A stretch of 20,325 nucleotides of DNA from the IMG/VR virus record IMGVR_UViG_3300043540_000022, positions 1 through 20,325 of that record; one strand, given 5' to 3'. Position 1 is the first letter of the stretch. Each line of letters begins with the position of its first letter. Position numbers and translations under genes: made by a program. Positions 5,341 through 14,671 of the stretch are shown here, piece by piece. Source of the DNA: a virus. A model generated the notes under the pieces. That model made no database searches and was not told the origin of the DNA. It was given only the letters and a program-made list of their open reading frames with translations.

Positions 5341-5892
5341 ATGGCGATATTGCAATATGGAAACTTGTTCAGTGCCCTCCAGGAAGCGCAGACGAAAGGG
5401 CAGTTGCCGAACCAGACCCGAGTAGCGACCAACCAGTACGGGCCGGTCCTGGGCGGCACGAGGCCGGGCACCCTGGTCCATTTCCGCTACACCTTCGCCA
5501 AGCCTGGCCACCCCCAGATGCCGCTCGTTATTGTCACGGATATTTACCGGGACCGGCAGGGCAGACAGTTCATTCGTGGCCTGAACGTCCAGTATCTTAC
5601 GTTTCCGACCATCCGAACTCTATTACAACAGAACTGCAACAATCCTAACTTTTCTTATCAGACAAACATTAAGGGGAACGCATATATAACCAGTGCCTTC
5701 CGTCAGTACAAGCGAGAGGGCATCCGGCAGTTCCGGCAGATGGACTGTGCATTTCTCCTCAACGTACTCGCCTCGATACGCACCTTTGATCCGGGCGAAG
5801 TTGAAAATATCCGCAAAGCAGTTAGGGAACAGATCAACCGGCAGGTAAATCCGGTTGCACAGCCATCGGGTGAGCAGCCATTTAAGGTATAA
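5341..5892 (+). CDS. Uncharacterised putative virion protein upstream of tape measure
   Basis: 183 residues from the ATG at 5341 with CGGA just upstream. The N-terminal half looks beta-rich: GTLVHFRYTFAKPG near residues 43-56, then PLVIVTDIY, then FIRGLNVQYL near 77-86. The second half is helical, with ITSAFRQYKREGIRQFRQM, SIRTFDPGEVENI and a Gln/Asn-rich tail. A pattern of a hydrophobic strand followed by GLN-x-x-YL recalls short structural proteins of other large myoviruses, whose role I cannot name. It stands directly before the tape measure (2 nt apart) and opens the tail module, so a part in tail assembly is likely. It does not look like the usual tail-assembly chaperone pair. Confidence 0.8.
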   Translation: MAILQYGNLFSALQEAQTKGQLPNQTRVATNQYGPVLGGTRPGTLVHFRYTFAKPGHPQMPLVIVTDIYRDRQGRQFIRGLNVQYLTFPTIRTLLQQNCNNPNFSYQTNIKGNAYITSAFRQYKREGIRQFRQMDCAFLLNVLASIRTFDPGEVENIRKAVREQINRQVNPVAQPSGEQPFKV

Positions 5893-5894
5893 GT

Positions 5895-8800
5895 ATGGCC
5901 AACATTGTAGAAGACGCATTTGGTAGACAAGTCGCAGGCGACCTCAACGCCATCAAAGGACTGCTGCAATCATTGACGCAGGGCAAGATGGGTCCGGCCA
6001 CCAAGCACGGCGACGGCGACAAGGACATGAGCAAGGTCGCCAATATCGTCAAGCAACTTGGTGATCTCACCAAGGAAATGAAGCAGGCCCAGAAATATGT
6101 CGAAGCCGCAATCGGAGCCAATAAACCCACCGGCGGCGGTCGAAACAAAACCCAGGAAAAGAGTCAGGAAACCGTCCTCGATAAAACCAACAAGGTACTG
6201 GTCAAAAGCCTGAGTGATAACAAGCAGATCGGCGGCAGTCTGGTCGAGATGGCCAAGAATATCAAGGTCTTCACCAATCTCGGCAAGTCGAAGCACAGTC
6301 TCGGTGTCGCTGATACCGTCACCCACGAATTACTGAAGGACATTATCCGGTCCCTTGGCAAGACGGTTGACGAGGCCAAGTATACCGAGATGCTGAAGCC
6401 CAAGGCCGAAGCCGACAAACCCCACATCGGCGGTGGGGGCGGGGGTGGTGCGAAAGGCGGTCGGCTCAAGGACATCGAAGAGCAGACCGAGAAATACTAC
6501 TGGATGAGCCTGTTGCACGAGGTCGAGCGGCACCTGCACGACTTCCAGAAGGCTTTGCTCGGTCTGGAAAAGGGTGACATCCGGGAGCAGTTGTTCGGCG
6601 GCATGATAAAAGATGAGCAGAAAAGCATCAAGCAGCTTCGTGCCATCGCCTACGAAACCGCCGGTGTGACCGCCGAGACGCACAGCCTCCAGCGTGCCTA
6701 TGAGGATATCGGCAAAACGGTTGCCGTGACGGGCTTTGACCGCTCGAAATTCCAGGCGCAATATGCCAAGAATCTGACCAAGGGCGTCAAGGACGCCAAG
6801 ATGGTCCAGCGGATCACCGCCACCCAACTCAACACCGAGAAGCAGCTTGGTTTAGAAGCCGGCGCCCTGGGCGAAGAGTTCATGAACTGGCACCAGGCCG
6901 GCAGAATGACCGCTATGCAACTGGCCGACATGGGCCGGGGTATGCGTGACGTAGCCCGCAACACCGGCTTGACCCAGGAAGGCTTGAAACAGGCCGTTCA
7001 GTCCAGCGAAGGCTTCATCACCAACCTGCGTAATGCCGCCAACCTGACCACGACCGCCGCCAAGAACGTCCTGGAGATTGCCGCCAACTCCCAGAAGTTG
7101 GGCGTCAAGCAGGAGATGGAACCGCTGTTGAAGGCCATGACCTCCAGCGTCAACCTGCTCAACGAAGCCCCCAAGGAAACGCAGACCTTGCTCTTCAACG
7201 CCGCTTCGAGCGTCGGCCGTGTCAAGGAGTTGATGCAGGGCACCATCTTGCAGAACAAGCAGGCGATGGCGGACATGGCCCGAGGTTTCGAGAACATCCT
7301 GAAGCGGTTCGGCGTCGAGAGTACCGAGCAGATCGACAATCTGACGGCCGAACGCAAGATGGTCTTGAACATGCAGATCAAGTCCATGACCGGCATGGAG
7401 CTTGGTGCCTTCCGCAACGTCATCGACACGATGAAAGAAGGCTCCAAGACAATGGCGATGCGTCTGGACGACATCCACAAGAAGCTCCAGGCCAATCTCA
7501 CCATCGAAGAGAAGCTGGCTCTCAAGGAAGAAGAGCGCCGGATGAAGACGAGCAAGGCCCTGGAAGTGATGACCGCCCTGGACGAAGCCGCCAAGGGCGC
7601 CAAGAACATGGACGAGGCCCTGGCCAAGTTCGGTCAGCGTCGGCAGGAGTTCGAGAAAGACCTCAACGCAATGGGCGTCTCCTGGACGAGCAACGCCGAT
7701 GTCATGCGTCAGGCCATCAATAAAGCCATCGAAGGCGTCAACACGTCACTCAAGGCGTCGGGCAAGCAGACTCTCAAGATCGACCCATCGAGCATCGAGC
7801 AGGCTCTCCGTGATCCGGTAGCGTTCCGTGAGCTTTCGGCCCAACTGTCTAAAGCCGAACAGCAGGCGGCAACCGCACAGAAGGCCGCACTGGACCCGAT
7901 GAGCAAGATCGAACAGCGGATGAGCGAGGTCAACGACACGCTCCGCAACTTTAGCAACAAAGCCCTGGGCGCTTTGAGAGGCATCAGTGGCGAACTGACC
8001 GTCATCGCCCTGTTGCTGACGACTGAAGCTGCCCGTGTTTACACGGATATTCAGCGGTGGAAGAACTTGCTGAAGGGCGCAATGGGCGAAATGTTTGGTC
8101 GCAAAACCCCCGCAGCAGCCGCCGGTGCTGCGGGCCACGAAATCGCCAAGAGTGCCAAAGAAATAAAGATCGAAAACGCAACCGCCCGTGACCTTGCACT
8201 ATCGCACAAGGCGAACGTAGCCCAAGTAATGCAGGGCAAGGTCGCAAAACAAGAACTAGCCAAGCACGCCGCTCCCGTGGGAGCCGCCGCAGCAGGTGCC
8301 GCTCCTGCCGGTCCAGCTACCGGCTTAATGGGCAGCATTGATGTCAAAGTTCTCGAAAAGGAACTTGAAAGTCTGAAGCAACTCGGTCCTGTTCTCAGGA
8401 AGGCTGCCTTCGCCATCGGCAAGGCGATGGTCGGCGTCCTGGCCCTGGCCTTCGCCATTATCGCCATCAGTAAAGGTTTGTCGCAGATCACGGGCATTGA
8501 CGCCAAGGTCGCTATCGAAACCGGGGCCACCGTCGCCGCTGTTATCACTACGGCCGGCTTGATCGCCGCCGCCACCGTGGGCGCCATGTACGCCCTGAAA
8601 GCATTCAACAAGTTCAGCCAGCAGAGCCTCAACCTGGAACTGATGAAGGCCGCTGCCAAGCTGGTCAGCATCTCGGTGGGCCTCGTCGCCCTGTCTCTGG
8701 CAGTCCTCTTGATCTCCAGGGCCATGATGAAGGTGGCCGGCGGCATGGATATGAAGAAAGCCGCCCTGATCGCCGCCGACGTTGCCGCCGTCATTGGCTC

Positions 8801-11800
8801 GGCCGCAGCCATCGCTGGCGCCGTTGTCGGCGCCCTCTATGCTCTCAAGGCCCTGAAGAAATCGGCCCAGATGAGCGGCGCCGCCGGAGCTATCTTCAAG
8901 GGCGGTCTGGCATTGATGCTGCTCACCCCGGCCATCGTCTTCCTGGCCAGTGCCGTCATCAAGATATCACAAGCCATCCTCGGCCTCTTCGGACTCGACG
9001 CCAAGAAAGCGGCCGAAGTCGCCTTCAACGTCGCCGGTATCATCCTGGCTGCGGCTGCTATTGCTCTGTCGGTCCTGGGAGCTTATGCCGCTATAGCAGG
9101 CTTGGGGGCCGCATCGAAGCTCATCCTCAAGGGTGTACCATTATTCCTGCAGGGCGTCTGGGCCTTAACGGTATTGACGCCAGTAATGGTCTTGTTGGCG
9201 ACGGCCGTTATCGGAATCACCAAAGCCATGATGGAAGGGATCGGCGCCAGCCCGAAGGAGGCGGTCCAGGTTGCCAAGGACATAGCGTCAATCATTCTGT
9301 CGGCGGGAGCTATCGCTCTGGCAATCATCGCAGCTTATGCGGCCATCGTTGGATTGGGTGCCGCAGCCCCGCTCATGTGGTCTGGGGCCAAGCTTGCACT
9401 TATAGGTGCCCTGGCACTCATGGCCCTAACTCCAGCGATGATACTGCTATCGGTGGCCGTTATCAAAATAGCTGACGCCGTGGCTACCGCCCTGGAAATT
9501 GACGCCGCACTGGCGAAGGAAATAGCCTCTAACGTGGCAGGCATCATCTGGGCCGGCGCCACCATTGCCGGTGGCGTACTCGGTGCCGCCACTGCCCTGG
9601 CAATCCTGGGCATGTTCGTCGCCAGCGGCCTGGGCCTGAAGGCTGCTCTGCTCATGGTGGCTGGCGCTGCCGCCCTAAGAGTCCTCACACCACGCATCAT
9701 TGACTTTGCCGTCACCATCATCAAGATCGCTGATGAGTTTCAGAAGAAGTCCAAGATGGACGCCGAACTCGCCAAGGACGTAGCCGAGCAGATCGCCGGC
9801 ATCATCAAGGGCGCCGGAACAATTGCCTTCTATGTTATGGCCTCGGCGGCGGCTCTCGCCATGCTAGGTTCAGCCATCGTTTGGATTCTACTCGCCGTTC
9901 CGCTCATGATGCTGGGTGCCAAGGCGCTCAAGGAACTAACGCCGGCTGTTATCGACATGGCCGTGGCCATTATAAACATGGCCGACGAATTGATGAACAA
10001 GGCCAACATGGACGCACAATTGGCCAAGGAAGTCGTATCAGACCTGCGTGCCATCATGGACGCCTCCTGGACCATCGCCAAGGAAATCATTGCCGGCGCC
10101 GCCAAGCTCGCCCTGCTCGGGGTACTAAGCAGTTTGGCCTCCCTGGTCGTCGGCTTCATGGAAGACGGCACGAAATTCTTCCGGGCCATCGCCACGCCGG
10201 TCATCGAGTTCATGAAGAGCGTCATCAACCTGGCATCGGGCGTCACCGAAGACATCGACCCCGCCACGCTCCAGAAAATTGTCTGCGGTTTCATGACCGT
10301 GGCAGACGTGGCGAGCAAAATCAGCGGCGTTATATTCGACAACTTCAGCAAGCTCATCAAGCTCGGCATTGCCGATATGATCGACAAGCTCTTCAGCGGC
10401 GGTATCGTCAAGACGCTCCAGCGTGGCGCTGAGTTCTTCCAGCAGATGGCTGGCCCGATTAAAGACTTCATGCGTGCCCTCATCGAGAGCGGCAAGCAGA
10501 TGAGCGGCCTGTTGGAAGGTAAAGCCGCCGAGGAAACGATCAAGGGCATGGAGAAAGTCTCCAAGGTCATCGAGATGGTCAACAACGTCATGAAGATGTT
10601 GATCGAGAACCTGATCCCACTGACCGAGCGGAAATGGTTCGGCCTGGTCAAGTCTCCTCTGGAGAAGCTGGAGAAGCAGATACCGGACTTCAAGGCGGCA
10701 TTCGGCCGGATCGCTCAATTCATCAATGAAGGCGTAATCGAACCTATTCGGAACAACTTCCGCAGTGTGAAGGATATTGCTCTGGCGGCACAGGCCCTAA
10801 AGGGCATCACGGTCATTCTGTGTCTGATAAAGACCATGATGGGTCAGTTAGGCGAACTCATTCTGGGCATCACTACTGATCCTAATGTATCTCGTTTCCG
10901 CAATCGGACCATGTATAAGCAAATCGCTGAGATGGTTCCTGATTTCCAGACTGCGTTCGAGACGATTGTTCTGTTCGTCAAGGACGGTGTAATAACACCC
11001 ATCCGCCGGGCCTTCCGGGATATTCGCCAGGTATACTTCGCCTCTCGGGCGACCAAGGCCGTTTCCGAAGCCATCGTCAACACGGCCCAGATGATTAAGA
11101 CCATCGGTGAGTCGCTGCTGCCGTTGTTGCAAGAACGTCGCTTCCTGAGAAACCGGCAGCGAATGAACCAACTGGACTTCCTGATAAACGAAGTGAAGCC
11201 GGCGGTTGAGCGGTCTTTTGAGGTTATCGTCCAGTTCGTCAAGGAGGGTATTGTGCGACCGATCTCCAGGGCGTTCCGTGACTTGAAGAAGCTACAGCAG
11301 GTTATGACTTCGGTGAAGCTGGTTGGTGAGATCATGGCCGGTCTGTCTACCACCCTGGATAACGTCTCGAAGACTTTGGACTATGCGATGCCGGCCCGGA
11401 GAGGCACGCACTCCTTGGGCCAGAAGTGGGCCATTGCCGGCCAAGCGACGATGGAGTTCATAGGCGAAGTGTTGACCGAGGTGAAGCAGCTTATCAAGAA
11501 GATTCCGAAGACTTCCAGCATCCAGGACAAGGTGGCCGGCGTCAAAGCCCTTGCTGAAGTCATGGTCAACATCATTCCGCTCTTGGACGGCCTGAACAAA
11601 TGGCTGGAAGTAGTGCCAGACTATACCCACTATAAGACAACCTGGCAGGAGAACAGCCGGGGCGAGCGTTTCAACGAGCGCACCGTGGTCACGGGCACCA
11701 CGAAAGGTCTGGCAAGCAAATGGGCCGAAGTTAGCTCGCAGATCAAGAGCTTCATTGAAAGCATCATCAACATGACCGCCGACATCGCCAAGAACTTTGG

Positions 11801-14660
11801 CCGTCAGTTCGCCCAGAAGGGTGATGCCCAGATGCTCCAGAGAAGTGTCCAGAACTTCCGCCTGGTCATGGAAGTCCTCAAAGGCATCATGGAATTCATG
11901 GAAGTCTTTGACAAGATGGTCAAGGCCGTCAGTCCGCACGAAGACGCCATGCGGCGCAACGGCGGTCAATCGTTCGAGATCATCAGCCGTATTCGTATTG
12001 GCCTGGAAAGGAGGAACGAGCAAGCTCGCAGCGAAGGCGGCTTCGTCGGTGTCATCAACGCCGTTATCGAAACCGGCAAACAAATCCTTGATCCCATCGT
12101 CAAGATGACCGGCAAGATGCAGCTTCGGGGCTATGAAGAAGCCTCCCGTGTCCTGACCTCCTTGGGCAATGTGTTCGAGGGCCTGCTCGAATTCTTCAAG
12201 CAAATGGATGAAGTCGTGAAGGCACTCAGCGACAACGAAAACCGCTGGTCGGGCACTGGTGAATACTCCTTCGAGGTCATCAGCCGTCTGCGCAACAGTT
12301 TGCGAGCCAGGAACGACGCCCACCAACGTGAAGGTGGCGTGGGTGGTGTCATCAAGAACCTCATGAACGAGGCCAAGAGGATGCTCGGCCCGGTTATGTC
12401 TCTGCGTGTAGATGTGAGTGGAATGCAGAAGGCTGCAAACATGATCCGGGCGATGGGCGGCATGATGACAGCCATGATCCAGTTCTTCGAGGAAATGGAC
12501 GAAATCGTTAAGTCCATTAGTCCGGCCGAGGACGCCGGCGATCAGTCCTTTGAGGTCATCAGCCGTGTCCGTATCGGCTTGGAAAGACGTAATGCCCGCT
12601 ATGCCCGTGAAGGTGGCGTCGGTGGCATCATGAAGAAGGTGTTTGAGGAAGCTCAGAAGATGGTCCAGCCGGTGGTGGACATGGGCGCCGACCGTGAGCT
12701 TATGAACAAGATGCGCCGGGGCTGGATGATCCTGAAGGCGTCGGTCGAAATCTTCAAGCTCCTGAACGAGTTCATGGAAGAGATGGGCGAACTGCTCACG
12801 GCTTCCAGCGTGCGGAGCGGAATGGGCCGTGACATGAACTGGTCGTCTCGGACGGGCGCCATCGAAGACATCCTCAAGCAGCTTGAGGCCCAGGAGGAAG
12901 GTGCTTTCGTCAGAAAACTAGGAATCATCTTCCATCTCGTGGACGGCATCATGGCTTCGATCATAGCGATGGAAGACACCCGAGAGAAACTACAGAAGAT
13001 AAGCATCGCCGCCTATGTGCTGCGGGGCTTGGGTCAGGTGTTCAAGATGCTACCCGAGTTCATGGATTCCATGAACGAAGTGACCAATATGCTGGGTTCC
13101 AATAGGTTCTGGAATATTGGTGGCGATAACGCCAAGGTCATGGACCAGATTCTTTTCCGCCTACGTCAACAGGCCAGCGGCGGCTACAAGGGCTTCGGCG
13201 GCTACATGCAGGAAATCTTCGATAATGTCAAGAAGATAATCGACCCGATAGCCAAGCTGGGCGAAGGCAAGGACAAGGTGAAGAAGATCACCACGGCCGC
13301 ACAGGTTATGCGGAGCGTGATGCAAGTCTTCGTGAATCTCCAGGCGTTCATGGAGAAGATGAATGAAGTGACCAACATGCTCGGCTCCCGAGAAGGATTC
13401 TGGGACAACGTGGGGCCGGACGCCAAGATCATGGACGTAATTATTGTAAGGTTGCGTAGGCAGGCAAGCGGAACCAACAAGGGCTTTGGCGCTTATATAG
13501 GTGAAATCTTTGATGCCGTCAAGAAGATGACGGACGGTATTGAGAAGGCCGGTTCGCCACGGGATATTGCGAAGTCTGCTCAGGTACTCAAGAGTGTCGC
13601 CACCATCGTCAAGTCCCTGCCGGATGTCCTCAAGAACGTGTCCACCCTCACCGACATGGTGAAGCCGGGCGAATTCGGAGAACTGCCGCCGGCCGAGAAC
13701 ATCCTGGCCAACAAGGATAAGTTCAAGGATTTCTTCGAGAAGACGACCCTGTTCCTCAAGGAAGGTATCGTTGAACCGATCTCCCGTATGGGCGTTGACC
13801 CACGGAAGGTAAACCAGACCGCTCAGATATTGACGGGCGTGGGTCGGACCATGAAGACCCTGCCGGAAATTATCCAGTCGGTCGGCCGGACGATTGAACT
13901 GTTCGACCCGAACGTCAACGTCGGCAACTTCCAGAACAACCTGGCGAACTTCATCAATCAGGTTGCAAACATGGCTGCCCTGAACGGCGCCGTAGATAAG
14001 CTGAAGGCCGCAAACGACCAGTTGGTCCAGATCGTCCGCACCTTGCAGGAAATGGCCCGGAACCTGACGACCATCAACGGCATCCGGCTCGACTTCCGCA
14101 CAATGGACCTGATCCGCCAGATCGGCGTGAACAACGCCCCGGTGACGGTCGGTGCCAGAGGCAACGGCGGGAACCCGGACGCCCAGGCGGCAGCCAACGC
14201 CATCACTCGCATGGGTCGGGACGCCACGACGGTTGGTAGTATTTATACCCATGATACGCACATGGAGAAAATAGGTGATGCGCTACTTACTAAGTTAGAT
14301 AGTCCGGCACAGACGGCGCTGGCCAATCCGAACATGATGACACCGGATGCCATCACGCAGGAACTTGAGAAGCGGCGTGCGGGCGAACAGCCCCAGAAGA
14401 CGGTGGTGCCGGGCGTGGACGACCTGAACGAGACAGCCAACAAGTCGTTGCTGTACGAGTATCAGGCCCTCAACGTCTTGAAAGACATCCACCGGGCCTT
14501 GCAGCCGCCGACGACTACTGGACATGATACGGAAGCGGCCGTCGCTTCGGCTCGTACTCGGGCCACGACCAATCGACCCCCACAGTTCTTCCGCTGGACA
14601 TCTGGCTTGACTAATCAGAGTGGTCCATTGGCGGCTATGAACCTACAGACTAATCTATAA
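5895..14660 (+). CDS. Giant repeat-built tail tape measure protein
   Basis: 2921 residues, the largest gene here. Tape measure proteins fill the tail tube, set its length, and pass into the host envelope at infection. Residues 1-830 are helical, Lys/Glu-rich and coiled-coil-like, interrupted by seven consecutive glycines at 179-185. From 836 to about 2685 the protein is a series of about 21 degenerate tandem repeats, the first seven hydrophobic. Repeat-like similarity fades over roughly the next 50 residues and a polar, disordered-looking tail follows. T4 gp29 has about 590 residues and lambda gpH about 850, so this one is very long; about 1.5 angstrom per residue gives roughly 440 nm. The ATG at 5895 follows the upstream stop by 2 nt, with AAGG upstream. 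Only two cysteines were seen. Baseplate genes follow directly. No peptidase or lysozyme motif was recognised. Confidence 0.93.
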   Translation: MANIVEDAFGRQVAGDLNAIKGLLQSLTQGKMGPATKHGDGDKDMSKVANIVKQLGDLTKEMKQAQKYVEAAIGANKPTGGGRNKTQEKSQETVLDKTNKVLVKSLSDNKQIGGSLVEMAKNIKVFTNLGKSKHSLGVADTVTHELLKDIIRSLGKTVDEAKYTEMLKPKAEADKPHIGGGGGGGAKGGRLKDIEEQTEKYYWMSLLHEVERHLHDFQKALLGLEKGDIREQLFGGMIKDEQKSIKQLRAIAYETAGVTAETHSLQRAYEDIGKTVAVTGFDRSKFQAQYAKNLTKGVKDAKMVQRITATQLNTEKQLGLEAGALGEEFMNWHQAGRMTAMQLADMGRGMRDVARNTGLTQEGLKQAVQSSEGFITNLRNAANLTTTAAKNVLEIAANSQKLGVKQEMEPLLKAMTSSVNLLNEAPKETQTLLFNAASSVGRVKELMQGTILQNKQAMADMARGFENILKRFGVESTEQIDNLTAERKMVLNMQIKSMTGMELGAFRNVIDTMKEGSKTMAMRLDDIHKKLQANLTIEEKLALKEEERRMKTSKALEVMTALDEAAKGAKNMDEALAKFGQRRQEFEKDLNAMGVSWTSNADVMRQAINKAIEGVNTSLKASGKQTLKIDPSSIEQALRDPVAFRELSAQLSKAEQQAATAQKAALDPMSKIEQRMSEVNDTLRNFSNKALGALRGISGELTVIALLLTTEAARVYTDIQRWKNLLKGAMGEMFGRKTPAAAAGAAGHEIAKSAKEIKIENATARDLALSHKANVAQVMQGKVAKQELAKHAAPVGAAAAGAAPAGPATGLMGSIDVKVLEKELESLKQLGPVLRKAAFAIGKAMVGVLALAFAIIAISKGLSQITGIDAKVAIETGATVAAVITTAGLIAAATVGAMYALKAFNKFSQQSLNLELMKAAAKLVSISVGLVALSLAVLLISRAMMKVAGGMDMKKAALIAADVAAVIGSAAAIAGAVVGALYALKALKKSAQMSGAAGAIFKGGLALMLLTPAIVFLASAVIKISQAILGLFGLDAKKAAEVAFNVAGIILAAAAIALSVLGAYAAIAGLGAASKLILKGVPLFLQGVWALTVLTPVMVLLATAVIGITKAMMEGIGASPKEAVQVAKDIASIILSAGAIALAIIAAYAAIVGLGAAAPLMWSGAKLALIGALALMALTPAMILLSVAVIKIADAVATALEIDAALAKEIASNVAGIIWAGATIAGGVLGAATALAILGMFVASGLGLKAALLMVAGAAALRVLTPRIIDFAVTIIKIADEFQKKSKMDAELAKDVAEQIAGIIKGAGTIAFYVMASAAALAMLGSAIVWILLAVPLMMLGAKALKELTPAVIDMAVAIINMADELMNKANMDAQLAKEVVSDLRAIMDASWTIAKEIIAGAAKLALLGVLSSLASLVVGFMEDGTKFFRAIATPVIEFMKSVINLASGVTEDIDPATLQKIVCGFMTVADVASKISGVIFDNFSKLIKLGIADMIDKLFSGGIVKTLQRGAEFFQQMAGPIKDFMRALIESGKQMSGLLEGKAAEETIKGMEKVSKVIEMVNNVMKMLIENLIPLTERKWFGLVKSPLEKLEKQIPDFKAAFGRIAQFINEGVIEPIRNNFRSVKDIALAAQALKGITVILCLIKTMMGQLGELILGITTDPNVSRFRNRTMYKQIAEMVPDFQTAFETIVLFVKDGVITPIRRAFRDIRQVYFASRATKAVSEAIVNTAQMIKTIGESLLPLLQERRFLRNRQRMNQLDFLINEVKPAVERSFEVIVQFVKEGIVRPISRAFRDLKKLQQVMTSVKLVGEIMAGLSTTLDNVSKTLDYAMPARRGTHSLGQKWAIAGQATMEFIGEVLTEVKQLIKKIPKTSSIQDKVAGVKALAEVMVNIIPLLDGLNKWLEVVPDYTHYKTTWQENSRGERFNERTVVTGTTKGLASKWAEVSSQIKSFIESIINMTADIAKNFGRQFAQKGDAQMLQRSVQNFRLVMEVLKGIMEFMEVFDKMVKAVSPHEDAMRRNGGQSFEIISRIRIGLERRNEQARSEGGFVGVINAVIETGKQILDPIVKMTGKMQLRGYEEASRVLTSLGNVFEGLLEFFKQMDEVVKALSDNENRWSGTGEYSFEVISRLRNSLRARNDAHQREGGVGGVIKNLMNEAKRMLGPVMSLRVDVSGMQKAANMIRAMGGMMTAMIQFFEEMDEIVKSISPAEDAGDQSFEVISRVRIGLERRNARYAREGGVGGIMKKVFEEAQKMVQPVVDMGADRELMNKMRRGWMILKASVEIFKLLNEFMEEMGELLTASSVRSGMGRDMNWSSRTGAIEDILKQLEAQEEGAFVRKLGIIFHLVDGIMASIIAMEDTREKLQKISIAAYVLRGLGQVFKMLPEFMDSMNEVTNMLGSNRFWNIGGDNAKVMDQILFRLRQQASGGYKGFGGYMQEIFDNVKKIIDPIAKLGEGKDKVKKITTAAQVMRSVMQVFVNLQAFMEKMNEVTNMLGSREGFWDNVGPDAKIMDVIIVRLRRQASGTNKGFGAYIGEIFDAVKKMTDGIEKAGSPRDIAKSAQVLKSVATIVKSLPDVLKNVSTLTDMVKPGEFGELPPAENILANKDKFKDFFEKTTLFLKEGIVEPISRMGVDPRKVNQTAQILTGVGRTMKTLPEIIQSVGRTIELFDPNVNVGNFQNNLANFINQVANMAALNGAVDKLKAANDQLVQIVRTLQEMARNLTTINGIRLDFRTMDLIRQIGVNNAPVTVGARGNGGNPDAQAAANAITRMGRDATTVGSIYTHDTHMEKIGDALLTKLDSPAQTALANPNMMTPDAITQELEKRRAGEQPQKTVVPGVDDLNETANKSLLYEYQALNVLKDIHRALQPPTTTGHDTEAAVASARTRATTNRPPQFFRWTSGLTNQSGPLAAMNLQTNL
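8400..10160 (+). repeat. Hydrophobic repeats 1-7 of the tape measure
   Basis: Residues 836-1422 hold seven tandem units of 82-86 residues. Anchors equivalent to the LTP motif fall at 845, 927, 1011, 1095, 1179, 1265 and 1349. A typical unit reads hydrophobic helix, LTPA, a second part of that helix ending VIKIADA, a polar link with (I/M)DA-x-x-AKE, then VAGIIxAxxxIA and a further hydrophobic helix. Charged residues become more common toward unit 7. Confidence 0.85.
10161..13949 (+). repeat. Amphipathic repeats 8-21 of the tape measure
   Basis: Residues 1423-2685 continue the same series with more charge. Anchors fall near 1434, 1520, 1605, 1690, 1777, 1852, 1950, 2050, 2149, 2242, 2338, 2434, 2531 and 2613, with a faint partial unit from 2686. 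Units near 1605, 1690 and 1777 share AF-x-x-I-x-x-F(V/I)K-x-G-x-x-x-PI-x-RAFRD. Units around 2050-2242 share SFEVISR-x-R and EGGVGG. Units at 2338 and 2434 share EVTNMLGS and RLR-x-QASG. Confidence 0.85.
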
Positions 14661-14662
14661 CT

Positions 14663-14668
14663 AGGAGG
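14663..14668 (+). promoter_or_regulatory. Strong ribosome binding site after the tape measure
   Basis: AGGAGG lies 2 nt after the tape measure stop and 3 nt before the ATG at 14672. It is one of the best matches in the window and would allow strong independent initiation of the baseplate genes. Confidence 0.6.
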
Positions 14669-14671
14669 AAA

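Noticed and set aside
4944-5648. 234-codon plus-strand reading frame
   Set aside because: It runs antisense to the cREC and double zinc-ribbon genes and overlaps the 183-residue gene out of frame; its composition is typical of a shadow frame.
5341-5894. Frameshifted tail-assembly chaperone pair before the tape measure
   Set aside because: The single 183-residue gene has no slippery site or overlapping second frame extending it, and does not resemble known chaperones.
8051-8812. Long antisense frames in the tape measure (also 11292-12326 and 13161-14261)
   Set aside because: They result from the biased codon use of the tape measure on the other strand and show low-complexity or His/Asp-rich shadow composition.
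13494-13501. TATATAGG inside the tape measure as a promoter
   Set aside because: It lies mid-gene with no gene start nearby; probably chance, and it lowers the weight of the motif elsewhere.
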